Positions 16,187 to 24,966 of a stretch of 64,000 bases of DNA are shown here, piece by piece. The notes below the pieces were generated by a model. It saw only the letters and a program-made list of their open reading frames with translations, had not been told where the DNA came from and searched no databases. Position numbers and translations under genes: made by a program. Every line of letters starts with the position of its first letter. Positions within the stretch are counted from its first letter, which is position 1. This DNA is from Actinoplanes sandaracinus (GTDB lineage: Bacteria > Actinomycetota > Actinomycetes > Mycobacteriales > Micromonosporaceae), in assembly GCF_030009775.1 (NCBI RefSeq), contig NZ_JASCTH010000028.1, positions 1 through 64,000 on the forward strand, given 5' to 3'.

Positions 16187-16936
16187 GTGACCGCGCAGCT
16201 CAATGCTCGCGGTGACGTCGCTGTCGTCGTTCCGGCCGCCGGCGCCGGCGTGCGCCTCGGTCCCGGCGCTCCCAAGGCATTGCGCCTGCTCGACGGCGAG
16301 CCGCTGCTGGTCCACGCGATCCGCCGGACGGCCGCCGCGCCGTCGGTGCGCATGATCGTGGTCGCCGCCCCGCCGTCCGACGTCGAGGCCGTGCACGCTC
16401 TGCTCGCGCCGATCGCCCCGGTCACCGTGGTGGCGGGCGGCGCCGAGCGGCAGGACTCCGTGGCCGCCGCCCTCGCCGTCGTTCCAGACGACGTGGGCAT
16501 CGTCCTCGTCCACGACGCCGCCCGTTGCCTGGCCCCCGCCGAGCTTTTCGAGCGGGTCGCGACAGCGGTGCGTGACGGGGCGGACGCGGTGATCCCGTCA
16601 CTTCCCGTGGTCGACACGGTCAAAGAGGTCGCCGCCGACGGCACGGTCCTCGGCACCGTCGACCGTTCGGTGCTGCGAGCCGTGCAGACCCCGCAGGGAT
16701 TCAGCGCCCCGGTGCTGCGGGCCGCCCACGCCGCGGCCGCCGGCCTGCACACCGACGACGCCGGAGCGGTGGAGAAACTCGGCCGCCCGGTGCTCTGCGT
16801 GCCCGGCTCCGACTTCGCTTTGAAGATCACCCGCCCGATCGATCTGGCCCTCGCCACCCACCTGCTCACCCTGGAGCCTCCGGGCGTGTCCGGCGGACAC
16901 GCGGGGTCTCAGCCTGCTCGGCGAGACCCGGCCTAA
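16187..16936 (+). CDS. ispD: 2-C-methyl-D-erythritol 4-phosphate cytidylyltransferase IspD
   Basis: Third step of the non-mevalonate isoprenoid pathway, joining CTP and MEP to form CDP-ME. The nucleotide-binding loop is VVVPAAGAGVRLGPGAPKAL; other family signatures are GGAERQDSV, VLVHDAARCL, and TPQGF followed by TDDAGAVE. Length is 249 residues from GTG 16187; TTG 16169 would add six residues. The C-terminal tail after DLALATHLL is longer than needed. It lies 40 bases after carD and 10 bases before ispF. Confidence 0.93.
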   Translation: MTAQLNARGDVAVVVPAAGAGVRLGPGAPKALRLLDGEPLLVHAIRRTAAAPSVRMIVVAAPPSDVEAVHALLAPIAPVTVVAGGAERQDSVAAALAVVPDDVGIVLVHDAARCLAPAELFERVATAVRDGADAVIPSLPVVDTVKEVAADGTVLGTVDRSVLRAVQTPQGFSAPVLRAAHAAAAGLHTDDAGAVEKLGRPVLCVPGSDFALKITRPIDLALATHLLTLEPPGVSGGHAGSQPARRDPA

Positions 16937-16946
16937 GCTTCTCCGC

Positions 16947-17450
16947 GTGATCATTCCTCGGGTCGGCATCGGCACCGACGTCCACGCCTTCGATCCGGAA
17001 CGACCCTGCTGGGTGGCCGGCCTGCACTGGCCCGGCGAACCAGGGCTCGCCGGGCACTCCGACGCCGACGTGGCGGCACACGCCGCCTGTGACGCGCTGC
17101 TCTCCGCCGCCGGGCTCGGTGACCTCGGCAGCAACTACGGCACCAGCCGGCCGGAGTGGGCGGGGGCGTCCGGGGTCACCCTGCTCGCGGAGACGGCCCG
17201 CCGGGTCCGGGCCGCCGGCTTCGGGATCGGCAACGTCTCCGTGCAGGTCATCGGCGCTCGCCCGAAGATCGGAAAGCGTCGCGCCGAGGCCGAGCAGGTG
17301 CTCTCCGAAGCGGTCGGGGCGCCGGTCACGGTCGCCGGCACCACCACCGACGGGCTCGGGCTCACCGGCCGAGGTGAAGGCCTGGCCGGGATGGCGGTGG
17401 CTCTGGTGTTCCCGGCCGCCGCCGATGAGGACGGCTCCGCGGGGCGGTGA
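16947..17450 (+). CDS. ispF: 2-C-methyl-D-erythritol 2,4-cyclodiphosphate synthase IspF
   Basis: Forms MEcPP with loss of CMP, two steps after IspD. The motifs are GTDVHAF (Asp and His metal ligands), GHSDADVAAHAACDALL, and TTTDGLGLTGRGEG near the C-terminus. Length is 167 residues. The usual DIGxxFP segment is replaced by DLGSNYGTSRPEW, as in other actinobacterial enzymes. GTG start. It sits with ispD in one transcription unit. Confidence 0.95.
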   Translation: MIIPRVGIGTDVHAFDPERPCWVAGLHWPGEPGLAGHSDADVAAHAACDALLSAAGLGDLGSNYGTSRPEWAGASGVTLLAETARRVRAAGFGIGNVSVQVIGARPKIGKRRAEAEQVLSEAVGAPVTVAGTTTDGLGLTGRGEGLAGMAVALVFPAAADEDGSAGR

Positions 17451-17515
17451 CAGCCGTCCCGTGGTGGCGATCATCACGGGGAGGGTGACGCGGCGCATCG
17501 GGCATGATCACTGCC

Positions 17516-17902
17516 ATGACCGTCGCGCTGCCGGACCTCGCCAAGAAGCTGATCGACAATCCCACCTATGCGGTGCTGACGACGATCAACGAGGGCGGGG
17601 CTCCGCAGTCGACCGTCATCTGGGTCAAGCGGGACGGCGACGACCTGCTCTTCTCCACTACCCGGGGACGGGTCAAGACCCGGAACATGGAACGTGACCC
17701 GCGCGTGTCGGTCTGTGCCTACGACCCGGCGCAGCCGTACTCGTACATCACGGTCCAAGGGATTGTTGCTCTGTGTGACGACGACGGTGACCTGATCGGT
17801 GAGCTGAGCTACAAGTACGCCAACGAGCCGTGGACCGAGGACGCCCCCGGTACCGTCCGGGTCGTCTGCCGAGTCACCCCGACTCACGTGATTTCCAGGT
17901 AG
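17516..17902 (+). CDS. PPOX-class FMN/F420-dependent oxidoreductase
   Basis: A 128-residue split-beta-barrel flavoprotein of the pyridoxamine 5'-phosphate oxidase superfamily. The typical start ALPDLAKKLIDNPTYAVLTTIN leads to GAPQSTVIWV, then LLFSTTRGRVKTRNMERDPRVSV and a C-terminal PTHVISR. Actinobacterial members with this pattern generally use coenzyme F420; the substrate cannot be predicted. ATG 17516 (MTVALPD) was preferred over ATG 17504 because the family begins there. Confidence 0.88.
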   Translation: MTVALPDLAKKLIDNPTYAVLTTINEGGAPQSTVIWVKRDGDDLLFSTTRGRVKTRNMERDPRVSVCAYDPAQPYSYITVQGIVALCDDDGDLIGELSYKYANEPWTEDAPGTVRVVCRVTPTHVISR

Positions 17903-17920
17903 ACCGCCTACGCTCGGCAC

Positions 17921-19033
17921 GTGCCCGCCCCCTTGGAGCCCGATACCACGCCGGAGGAACACCGGCAGCGCGCCCTCCTCCTCGCCGACCTCGGCCGTTA
18001 TGACGAGGCCGCCGACGAGATCGCGGCCGGCCTCGCCGCCGAGCCGCGTGAGGTCAACCTTCTCGCCACCCTGGCCCGCATCCACCTCGCCGCCGAGCAG
18101 CCCGCCGAGGCTCTCGCCGCGGCGGAGCGGGCCGCCACCGCCGACCCGCTGGCCCTGCCGGCCCTCGTGGTCCAGGCCATGGCTCTCACCGACAGTCAGC
18201 GTTACGGCGACGCCGCCCGGGTCGCCGCCGAGATCCTCCGCGGCTGGCCCGACGACGCGTACGCGCAACGCACCGGCGCCGCCCTGCTCAGCGAGTCCCG
18301 CAACGGCCAGGAGGCGCTGAACGCCGCCTGGAACGGCGTCAGCGTCGCGCCCGCCGACGCCGAGGCGCACCTGGTCCTGGCCGTCGTCGCCGCCCGGCTG
18401 CGGCTGTTCGACCTGGCCCAGCGGGCGTACGGCGAAGCCCTCGACCTCGATCCGGCGATCGGTGACGCCGGTCAGGACACCGGCATCGTCCGGTTCGAGC
18501 GGCGCCGCTGGGCTCGCGCCATCGAGGACCTGGCCGACGCGGCCTCCCTGGCCCCGCAGCCACAGGTCGTTCCGGCGCCCGAGGCTGAGGAGGCCCGCAC
18601 CCCGGTCCCGCCGGCTCCGGCGCCGGTCAGCGTGCCCACCCGGCCCGTCCTCGACACGTCCGGGGAGACGGCCGAGGCGGTGCGGGAGACCGCCCGGTAC
18701 GGCGCGGGAAGCACCCTGGTCGCGGCCGTGCTGTCCGCCGCGATGACCCTGGTCAACCCCGGCATCTCGCGGGTGTGGGCCGGCCTGATCGGCGTCCTCG
18801 TCTTCGGCGCCGTGGTGTTCTGGTTCGGCAGCCGCCTGCCGGAACCCGTCCGGGTCGTGCTGCCCCGGCTGCGGGCCGGTGACCGGCGACTCGCCGTCGC
18901 GGTCTACCTCACCTTCGCCGCGCCACTGTTCCTGCTGGCGTACGCCGTGCTCGGAGGCCCCGTGCCCCTGGTGGCCGGAATGCTCACCGCGATGGTCGCC
19001 GAGGTCCTGGTGGGGTTCGGCCGCCACCGGTGA
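17921..19033 (+). CDS. TPR-repeat membrane protein
   Basis: A 370-residue protein. The N-terminal half (about 10-210) consists of tetratricopeptide-like helical repeats rich in Ala/Leu (LLLADLGRYDEAADEIAAGL, ALLSESRNGQEAL). A Pro-rich linker follows at 215-245, then four hydrophobic helices in the C-terminal third (STLVAAVLSAAMTLV, VWAGLIGVLVFGAVVFWF, then two more). It is probably a membrane scaffold with the repeats on one face. GTG start. No specific family was recognised. Confidence 0.75.
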   Translation: MPAPLEPDTTPEEHRQRALLLADLGRYDEAADEIAAGLAAEPREVNLLATLARIHLAAEQPAEALAAAERAATADPLALPALVVQAMALTDSQRYGDAARVAAEILRGWPDDAYAQRTGAALLSESRNGQEALNAAWNGVSVAPADAEAHLVLAVVAARLRLFDLAQRAYGEALDLDPAIGDAGQDTGIVRFERRRWARAIEDLADAASLAPQPQVVPAPEAEEARTPVPPAPAPVSVPTRPVLDTSGETAEAVRETARYGAGSTLVAAVLSAAMTLVNPGISRVWAGLIGVLVFGAVVFWFGSRLPEPVRVVLPRLRAGDRRLAVAVYLTFAAPLFLLAYAVLGGPVPLVAGMLTAMVAEVLVGFGRHR

Positions 19034-19116
19034 AAGGCGTGATCGCCCGCCTCCGGCGGGAAAGGACTTCTTGGACTTGGTTGTCCGCTTCTCGCGGCGT
19101 CGATTAGGTTCGGTTC

Positions 19117-19959
19117 GTGTCAACGATGGTGCCTCCGCTCTACGCCGGGCTGGTCGATGACGCCTCCCTGCTCCCACCCAGCCCGATCGGGCTGGCCGAC
19201 GCGGTCGCCAAACACCGCGAGCACAACGCCTCGTGGTACCGGGATCTCGTCGGATCTCTGCTGGTGCCCGCGTCCATCGTCAGCACGGAGTCGATGCCGG
19301 GCCTCACCGCCGGGCTGATCGGCGACATACCGGCCGCCGTCCTGCCCGCCACCGTCGAGAAACTGCGTGCCTCCGGCGTGGTCGTCGAGCACCTCGAAGC
19401 GGCCGTCGCCCGCCGCGGCGAAGATCCGCAACCCGGTCTCGCCACCCTGTGCAGGTTCGCCGCCGCCCAGTCCGGCCTGCCGCTGTTCGCCGAGATCCCG
19501 CTCAGCTGGGGTCTGCTCGCGGCCCTCGACACGGTCGCCGAGGCCCGGGCCGGAGGTCTGCCGATCGCACCCAAGTTCCGGGTCGGCGGCCTCGCCGCGG
19601 AACTCTTCCCCACCCCCGTCGAACTCGCCGCCGTGATCTGCGCCTGTCGTGACCGGAACCTGCCGTTCAAACTCGCCGCCGGGCTGCGCCACGCCACCCG
19701 GCACACCGACCCGGAGACCGGGTTCACCCACCACGGCTTCCTCAACGTGCTCGTCGCCACCGTGATCGCCGCCGACGGTGGTGAGGTCGCCGAGGTCGCC
19801 GAGGTTCTCGCCGCCACCCACCCGGTTCCGCTGGTCGAGCCGGCCCGCACCCACCGGGATGCGCCACGCCCGCTCTTCGTCGGTTTCGGCGCCGCCAACG
19901 TGGTCGAGCCGCTCACCGAACTGGTCCGGCTCGGCTTGGTCAACGGCGGCTACGAGTAA
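19117..19959 (+). CDS. conserved hypothetical protein
   Basis: A 280-residue soluble protein without signal or membrane segments. The pattern of alternating strands and helices (FAEIPLSWGLLAAL, IAPKFRVGGL, LPFKLAAGLRHATRH) suggests a TIM-barrel-like fold. The block FKLAAGLRHATRHTDPETG followed by HHGFLNV is strikingly polar and probably forms an active site, but I cannot assign a reaction. GTG start at 19117. The next gene follows after 50 bases on the same strand. Confidence 0.75.
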   Translation: MSTMVPPLYAGLVDDASLLPPSPIGLADAVAKHREHNASWYRDLVGSLLVPASIVSTESMPGLTAGLIGDIPAAVLPATVEKLRASGVVVEHLEAAVARRGEDPQPGLATLCRFAAAQSGLPLFAEIPLSWGLLAALDTVAEARAGGLPIAPKFRVGGLAAELFPTPVELAAVICACRDRNLPFKLAAGLRHATRHTDPETGFTHHGFLNVLVATVIAADGGEVAEVAEVLAATHPVPLVEPARTHRDAPRPLFVGFGAANVVEPLTELVRLGLVNGGYE

Positions 19960-20009
19960 CTCGCCGCCCGGTTCGGAGAAGACGTGCACGCACCTGGGAT
20001 ACTTTCGCC

Positions 20010-21329
20010 GTGAACCGGGTGCTGCTGCGAATCATGGTCGCCGGCCTCCTGCTGGTGGTGAGCGGCCTCATCGGCTGGCGCGTGCTTGCTCCCGCGGAAC
20101 TGTCGGCGGTCGCCAAGTCATCGAAGATCCCCTCCCCGTCGGTCCGGCAGGGTGTGGCCGGGCGACTCAGCCTCGCCCCGCTGGTCGTCGACGGGCGTCT
20201 GCGTGTCTACGCCGCGAAACACCAGGTGCGGGCCGACGGTCCGGCCGACAGGCGAGCCGTCTACACCCCGCGATGGTCGTTCCGGCGCTGGCCGGCGCAG
20301 CTCAGCGCGGTCGTGGCGGTCGGCACGACTGTCGTCACCCGGTGGTCCGACGGGAAACTCGTCGGCATCGACTCGTACAGCGGAAAGGTGATGTGGCGGG
20401 CTGACGGCCCGTCCGGGCCCGGCTTCGCCGCGCACCGGACCGGCGCCGAGGCGGTCTGGAACCCGCCGGGTCTGCGCGTCGCCGCCGGCACCGTCGTGGT
20501 CACCCAGGGCCAGGACCTCGCGGGGTACGCGGCGACCACCGGCCAGTCGACCTGGAAGACGTCCGTCCCGGCCGGATGCGCGGAGGGGTTCACCACGGCC
20601 GGGAACGCCTACGTCTGCGCCACCGGCGCCTACGACGCCATGACCGGTGTCCCGCTCGCCGGCTGGCCGCCCGGCCCCTACCAGCCCGTCGGCTGCTGGA
20701 ATTCGGAGTGTGAGGCGTTCCGGGACGGTTCCGGGCAGGGATGGCTGGCCACCGCGGCGACGCCTCGCCGGGTGCCGGCCCTCGACGATCCGGCGGCCAC
20801 GATCGCCGCCGGCATCATCGTCACGCCCTGGTCCTCGGCCGCGACCGCGCCCTCGCCGCCCGCCCCGATCCCGGCTCCCTCGACGGACTCGGTGGCGCCG
20901 TCTCCCGCCGGGTCACCCGTGCCGTCCTCCGCGTCTCCGTCCGCCTCCCCGCCCGAGGACGCTCCCGCGGAAGCCGGGGTGTCCGGGCGGGCGCTGGACG
21001 GAACGCTGCTGTGGACGTTGCCCGGCAAGGCGCGCGTGCTCGGCGGGAACCGGAACACGGTGCTGTTGCTGTCGCCGAAGAACTATCTGAACGGGGTGGA
21101 CGTCAGGACCGGGAAGCCCCGGTTCTGGTTCCGCCTGGTCTACCGGGGCGACAAGACCGAGAACATCAACTGGAAGCCGGGTCTGTACCACGTGACCGAG
21201 GGCTTCCTGGCGATGGAGCGTCTGAACAAGAAGGCCTCGGACGATCCGGAGTCGCCGAACTACTACCTCAGTCTCGACGCCGTGGTGATCGCCGCACTCC
21301 CCGACGAGGCCATCCAGCCGCCCCGATGA
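20010..21329 (+). CDS. membrane-anchored PQQ-like beta-propeller protein
   Basis: A 439-residue protein. An N-terminal helix (VLLRIMVAGLLLVVSGLIGW) anchors it. The rest is built of repeats ending in short aromatic strands such as YSGKVMWRADG, TTGQSTWKTSV and DGTLLWTLPG, the signature of PQQ-like (quinoprotein-type) beta-propellers. A Ser/Pro-rich insertion at about 280-320 interrupts the propeller. No catalytic motifs are visible, so a structural or binding role outside the membrane is likely. Convergent with the ROK regulator. Confidence 0.8.
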   Translation: MNRVLLRIMVAGLLLVVSGLIGWRVLAPAELSAVAKSSKIPSPSVRQGVAGRLSLAPLVVDGRLRVYAAKHQVRADGPADRRAVYTPRWSFRRWPAQLSAVVAVGTTVVTRWSDGKLVGIDSYSGKVMWRADGPSGPGFAAHRTGAEAVWNPPGLRVAAGTVVVTQGQDLAGYAATTGQSTWKTSVPAGCAEGFTTAGNAYVCATGAYDAMTGVPLAGWPPGPYQPVGCWNSECEAFRDGSGQGWLATAATPRRVPALDDPAATIAAGIIVTPWSSAATAPSPPAPIPAPSTDSVAPSPAGSPVPSSASPSASPPEDAPAEAGVSGRALDGTLLWTLPGKARVLGGNRNTVLLLSPKNYLNGVDVRTGKPRFWFRLVYRGDKTENINWKPGLYHVTEGFLAMERLNKKASDDPESPNYYLSLDAVVIAALPDEAIQPPR

Positions 21330-21353
21330 GTGCGGCGTGAGGCCGGCCGCGGC

Positions 21354-22598
21354 TCAGGTGAGGCGGGGGAGCAGGGCCGACCACGCCTCCTCGGCGGCGC
21401 CGGCGATGGGCCCCTCGTCGTCGGGAAGGGCGGCGGGAAGGACCGGGGGCGGCGACTCCCGGTGGATCAGCATGAGGCCGTCCCGGTAGGCCGCCGTGAT
21501 CGTGTTCGGGACGGCGGCGAGCAGGTCGACGCCGATTCCGCCCAGTGTGACCAGGTTCGGGTCCAGGGCGTTGACCAGGCCCGCCAGACCCCGGCCGAGC
21601 GCGCCGCCGACGACCCGGACGGCCTCGACGGACGCGGCCGGATCGATCTCCGGCTCGGCCTCGCCCGAACCGCAGGGATATGCCGCCGCACCCCCCGACG
21701 GTGTGCCGGACGAGAGCGGGGGCAGGCCGGCGACGTCCTGGCGGGCGCGCTGGGAGCCGAGCTCCCGGGCGGCGGTGGCGATCACCCGGCGGGCGTAGGT
21801 GACCGGGTCACGCGGCTCGGGGGCGCCGAGGAGACGGGCCAGGGCGGTGCCGTCGACGGCGGTCCCCCAGCAGCCGTGGGCGCCGCACCCGCAGCGGACC
21901 GCGGGATCACCGAACGGCATGTGGCCGAACTCGCCGGCCGCGCCGTGGGCGCCGAGCACCGGGCGGCCGTCGTCGATCACCGCGCCGCCCAGCCCGGCCT
22001 CGATGCGCAGGTGCAGGGCCACGGCGGCGCCGGCCGCGGATCCACGGAGGTGCTCGGCGGTGGCGGCGAGAGTGGCGTCGTTGCCGGCGACCAGGAGCCC
22101 CGCGCCGGGCCAGAGCTCGTTGAGGTCGATGCCGTGCCAGTCGGAGGTGAAGGCTTCCAGGCGCAGCGTGCGCGAGACCGGGCCGGGGACGGAGATGCCG
22201 ATCGCGCGCAGTCTGTCCCCGTACCGGGAAAGGAGATCTTCGATCGCGGCGGCGACCGCCGTGCGGACATCGGCCCAGCGTGCGCCGCCGTGCCGGGCCG
22301 ACAGTGAGGCGGCGGTGGCGCCGCCGAGCGCGACGACGTCGAGCCGCCAGGCCTCGTGGGTGATCGCGCACGCCAGGACCAGCGGCCCGTCGGGGTGCGG
22401 CAGCAGCACCGTGGTGGGGCGGCCGCGGGTGCCGCTGGGCGCGGCGGGGGCCTGGGCGAGCAGGGCTGCCCGGCTCAGCTTGGTGACGAGCTCGGTGGCC
22501 GCGCCGGTGCCGATCCCGAGCAGGCGGGCCGCGTCGGCGCGGGTCACGCCGGAGTGCCGGTGCACCACCCGGAGCAGTGCGGTCGAGCGCGTCGTCAC
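21354..22598 (-). CDS. ROK-family transcriptional regulator
   Basis: A 414-residue protein. The N-terminal winged helix (VTRADAARLLGIGTGAATELVTKL) is typical of ROK repressors such as NagC/XylR. The C-terminal sugar-kinase-like domain retains the zinc motif CGCGAHGC and the glycine-rich GGAVIDDG, but the motif after the zinc site is WGTAVDG rather than xLEA, so kinase activity is doubtful. GTG start with GGGGAG upstream. It is divergent from an MFS transporter gene, and an inverted repeat lies between the two starts. Confidence 0.85.
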   Translation of the reverse strand: MTTRSTALLRVVHRHSGVTRADAARLLGIGTGAATELVTKLSRAALLAQAPAAPSGTRGRPTTVLLPHPDGPLVLACAITHEAWRLDVVALGGATAASLSARHGGARWADVRTAVAAAIEDLLSRYGDRLRAIGISVPGPVSRTLRLEAFTSDWHGIDLNELWPGAGLLVAGNDATLAATAEHLRGSAAGAAVALHLRIEAGLGGAVIDDGRPVLGAHGAAGEFGHMPFGDPAVRCGCGAHGCWGTAVDGTALARLLGAPEPRDPVTYARRVIATAARELGSQRARQDVAGLPPLSSGTPSGGAAAYPCGSGEAEPEIDPAASVEAVRVVGGALGRGLAGLVNALDPNLVTLGGIGVDLLAAVPNTITAAYRDGLMLIHRESPPPVLPAALPDDEGPIAGAAEEAWSALLPRLT

Positions 22599-22619
22599 AT
22601 CCGTACTCCCCTTTTTATG

Positions 22620-22632
22620 CTCTTGTTAAGAG
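22620..22632. promoter_or_regulatory. putative operator between ROK regulator and MFS gene
   Basis: CTCTT-GTT-AAGAG is a perfect inverted repeat in an unusually AT-rich 48-base gap between the two divergent starts. It is well placed for autoregulation and control of the exporter by the ROK protein. Confidence 0.5.
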
Positions 22633-22646
22633 TTTATTGTGCGAGG

Positions 22647-23864
22647 GTGAGACTGAACCGACCGGCGCTCGTCGTCCTCGGCGCCTCGACATTCTGTTAC
22701 GTGGCCGCCGAGACGCTTCCGGTCGGCCTCCTCCCGCAGATCGCCGCCGACCTCGATGTCACCGAGGCGCAGGTCGGTCTGCTCCTCACCAGCTATGCCG
22801 TGGTGGCGGCGCTCAGCACCATCCCGCTCACCGCCCTCACCATGCGCGTGCCCCGGCACCTGCTGATCGCCGTCACGGTAGCGGTGTTCGCCGTCTCCCA
22901 GGCGGCTGCCGCGATCGCGCCGACCTTCCTCATCCTGCTGCTGTCCCGGCTCATCTGCGCCCTCGCGCACGGAGTCTTCTGGTCGGTGATCGGGCCGATC
23001 ATCGTGCGGCTGGCCCCACCCGGCCAGGCCGGGCGCGCCACCGCCATGGTCTTCCTCGGCAACTCGCTCGCCATCGTGCTCGGAGTGCCGGCCGGCACCG
23101 CGCTCGGGCAGTGGCTCGGCTGGCGGGTGGCGGTCGGGCTGTTCGCGGTGGCGGGCACGATCTGCGTGGTCCTGCTGACGCTGGTGCTGCCCCGGCTTCC
23201 GGCGCTCCCACGGGACCTGCGGGCACGCACCGGGCAGCGGCTGCGGGACGCGATCGGGATCCTGCGCAACGGGCGGGTGGCCCGGCTCTGCGCGATCACG
23301 ACCGTGCTGGTGGTGGGGCACTTCGCGGCGTACACGTACATCGCCCCGCTGGTCCGCCGGGACGCCGGGCTGGACGGGGCCGGGCTGAGCGCGCTGCTGC
23401 TCGGGTACGGCGCGGTCGGCCTGCTGACCAACTTCGTGGTCGGGCGGTTCGTCGACCGGCGGCCCGGCCCTCTCGTGATCGGCCTGTCGGCGACGGTCAC
23501 CGTCGCGGTGGCACTGCTGACCCCGGTGCTCGGGCCGGGGCCGACGGTGGTGATGACGCTGCTCTGGGGTGGGGCGTTCACCGCGATCCCGGTCCTGCTG
23601 TCGGCGGCCTCGCTGCGGGTGGCGCCCACCGCCCGGGATGCCGCGTCGGCGGTGTACGTGGTGGCCTTCCAGATCGGCATCGGCGGCGGGGCGCTGATCG
23701 GGGAGCGGATGGTGAGCGCCGGGCATCTGGGCGCGCTGCCGCTGCTGGCGTCGGTGTTCACACTGGCGGCGACGGCGCTGGCGGCGCTGTCCCCGGCGCT
23801 CTTCCCGGCCCGGCTCAGCGCCGAGGACCATCACCGCGCGGAGGCCGAAGCCGCCGCCCGGTGA
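22647..23864 (+). CDS. MFS transporter, DHA1-type efflux family
   Basis: A 405-residue integral membrane protein with 12 predicted helices. Features are the N-terminal YVAAETLPVGLLPQIAADLDVTEAQVGLL, a cytoplasmic loop with RVPRHL after helix 2, and GVPAGTALGQWLGWR in helix 5, matching motif C of drug/sugar antiporters. Proteins of this type (AraJ/SotB-like) export sugars or drugs. GTG start. Its divergent ROK neighbour suggests induction by a sugar-like ligand. Confidence 0.85.
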   Translation: MRLNRPALVVLGASTFCYVAAETLPVGLLPQIAADLDVTEAQVGLLLTSYAVVAALSTIPLTALTMRVPRHLLIAVTVAVFAVSQAAAAIAPTFLILLLSRLICALAHGVFWSVIGPIIVRLAPPGQAGRATAMVFLGNSLAIVLGVPAGTALGQWLGWRVAVGLFAVAGTICVVLLTLVLPRLPALPRDLRARTGQRLRDAIGILRNGRVARLCAITTVLVVGHFAAYTYIAPLVRRDAGLDGAGLSALLLGYGAVGLLTNFVVGRFVDRRPGPLVIGLSATVTVAVALLTPVLGPGPTVVMTLLWGGAFTAIPVLLSAASLRVAPTARDAASAVYVVAFQIGIGGGALIGERMVSAGHLGALPLLASVFTLAATALAALSPALFPARLSAEDHHRAEAEAAAR

Positions 23865-23886
23865 GCGGGCGGCGGCCGGTGGGCGA

Positions 23887-24966
23887 TCAGCCGAGGGCGG
23901 CCTCGGCGGCGGCCAGGAACTGGTCGTTCTCCTCGGGCGTGCCGATCGTCACGCGGACGCCTTCGGGGTGGAAGCCGCGGACGATGACGCCCCGGTTCTC
24001 GCAGGCGGCGGCGAATCCGGCGGTGCGGTCCCCGAGCGGCAGCCAGACGAAGTTGGCCTGGCTGTCCGGCACGTCGAGGGAGATCTTCCGCAGCGCCTCG
24101 GTGACCCGGGCCCGCTCGGTGACGACCAGGGCGCAGCGACGGCGCACCTCGTCCTCGGCGTCGAGGGCGGCGAGGGCCGCCGCCTGCGCGACCAGGCTGG
24201 TGGAGAACGGGGTGACCACCTTGCGGACGGCGGCGGCGACCTCAGGCTGGGCGACCAGATAGCCCATCCGCAGGCCGGCCAGGCCCCAGGCCTTGCTCAT
24301 CGTGCGCAGCACCACCACGTTCGGCCGGTCGCCGTAGGTCGCCAGGCCGTCCGGTACGGCCGGGTCGGTGACGAACTCCCGGTACGCCTCGTCGAGGACC
24401 ACCAGCACGTCGGAGGGCACGTCGGCGAGGAACCGGTCGAGTTCGTCCTTGCGCAGGAAGGTGCCGGTCGGGTTGTTCGGGTTGCAGACGAAGATCAGCC
24501 GGGTCTGGTCGGTGACCGCCTCGGCGATGGCGGCGAGGTCGTGCCCGTGCGCCGCGGTGTTCGGCACCCGGATGCTGGTGGCGCCCGCGCCGGCGGCGAT
24601 GATCGGGTACGCCTCGAACGACCGCCACGAGTAGACGATCTCGTCGCCCGGCAGGCAGGTCGCCTTGACCAGGATCTCGGCCAGCGCCACCGACCCGCAG
24701 CCGGTCACCACCCGGGACGGGTCCACGCCGAGCCACGCGCCGATCCGGTCCCGCAGCTCGACGACGCCCATGTCGGGGTAGCGGTGCACGGTCCGGACCG
24801 CCTCGGTGACCGCCTCGACCACGCCGGGCAGGGGGCCGTACGGCACCTCGTTGCTGGCGAGTTTGACCGCTTCGGCGATGCCCAGCTCGCGGGTCAGGTC
24901 GGCGACGCTGCGGCCGGGCACGTAGTTGGGCAGCGCGTCCAGGTCGGCGCGGGTCAACCGGTTCAT
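23887..24966 (-). CDS. hisC: histidinol-phosphate aminotransferase
   Basis: A PLP-dependent class I/II aminotransferase of 359 residues. Hallmarks are KLASNEVPYGP, a PNNPTG motif (CNPNNPTGTF), the DEAYREFV segment, and the PLP lysine in TMSKAWGLAGLRMGYL. Sequence and length fit HisC, which transaminates imidazole-acetol phosphate. Paralogues of this type may instead act on aromatic amino acids, and no other his gene is nearby, so the physiological substrate is uncertain. Its ATG overlaps the stop of the RDD gene (ATGA), so the two are coupled. Confidence 0.88.
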   Translation of the reverse strand: MNRLTRADLDALPNYVPGRSVADLTRELGIAEAVKLASNEVPYGPLPGVVEAVTEAVRTVHRYPDMGVVELRDRIGAWLGVDPSRVVTGCGSVALAEILVKATCLPGDEIVYSWRSFEAYPIIAAGAGATSIRVPNTAAHGHDLAAIAEAVTDQTRLIFVCNPNNPTGTFLRKDELDRFLADVPSDVLVVLDEAYREFVTDPAVPDGLATYGDRPNVVVLRTMSKAWGLAGLRMGYLVAQPEVAAAVRKVVTPFSTSLVAQAAALAALDAEDEVRRRCALVVTERARVTEALRKISLDVPDSQANFVWLPLGDRTAGFAAACENRGVIVRGFHPEGVRVTIGTPEENDQFLAAAEAALG

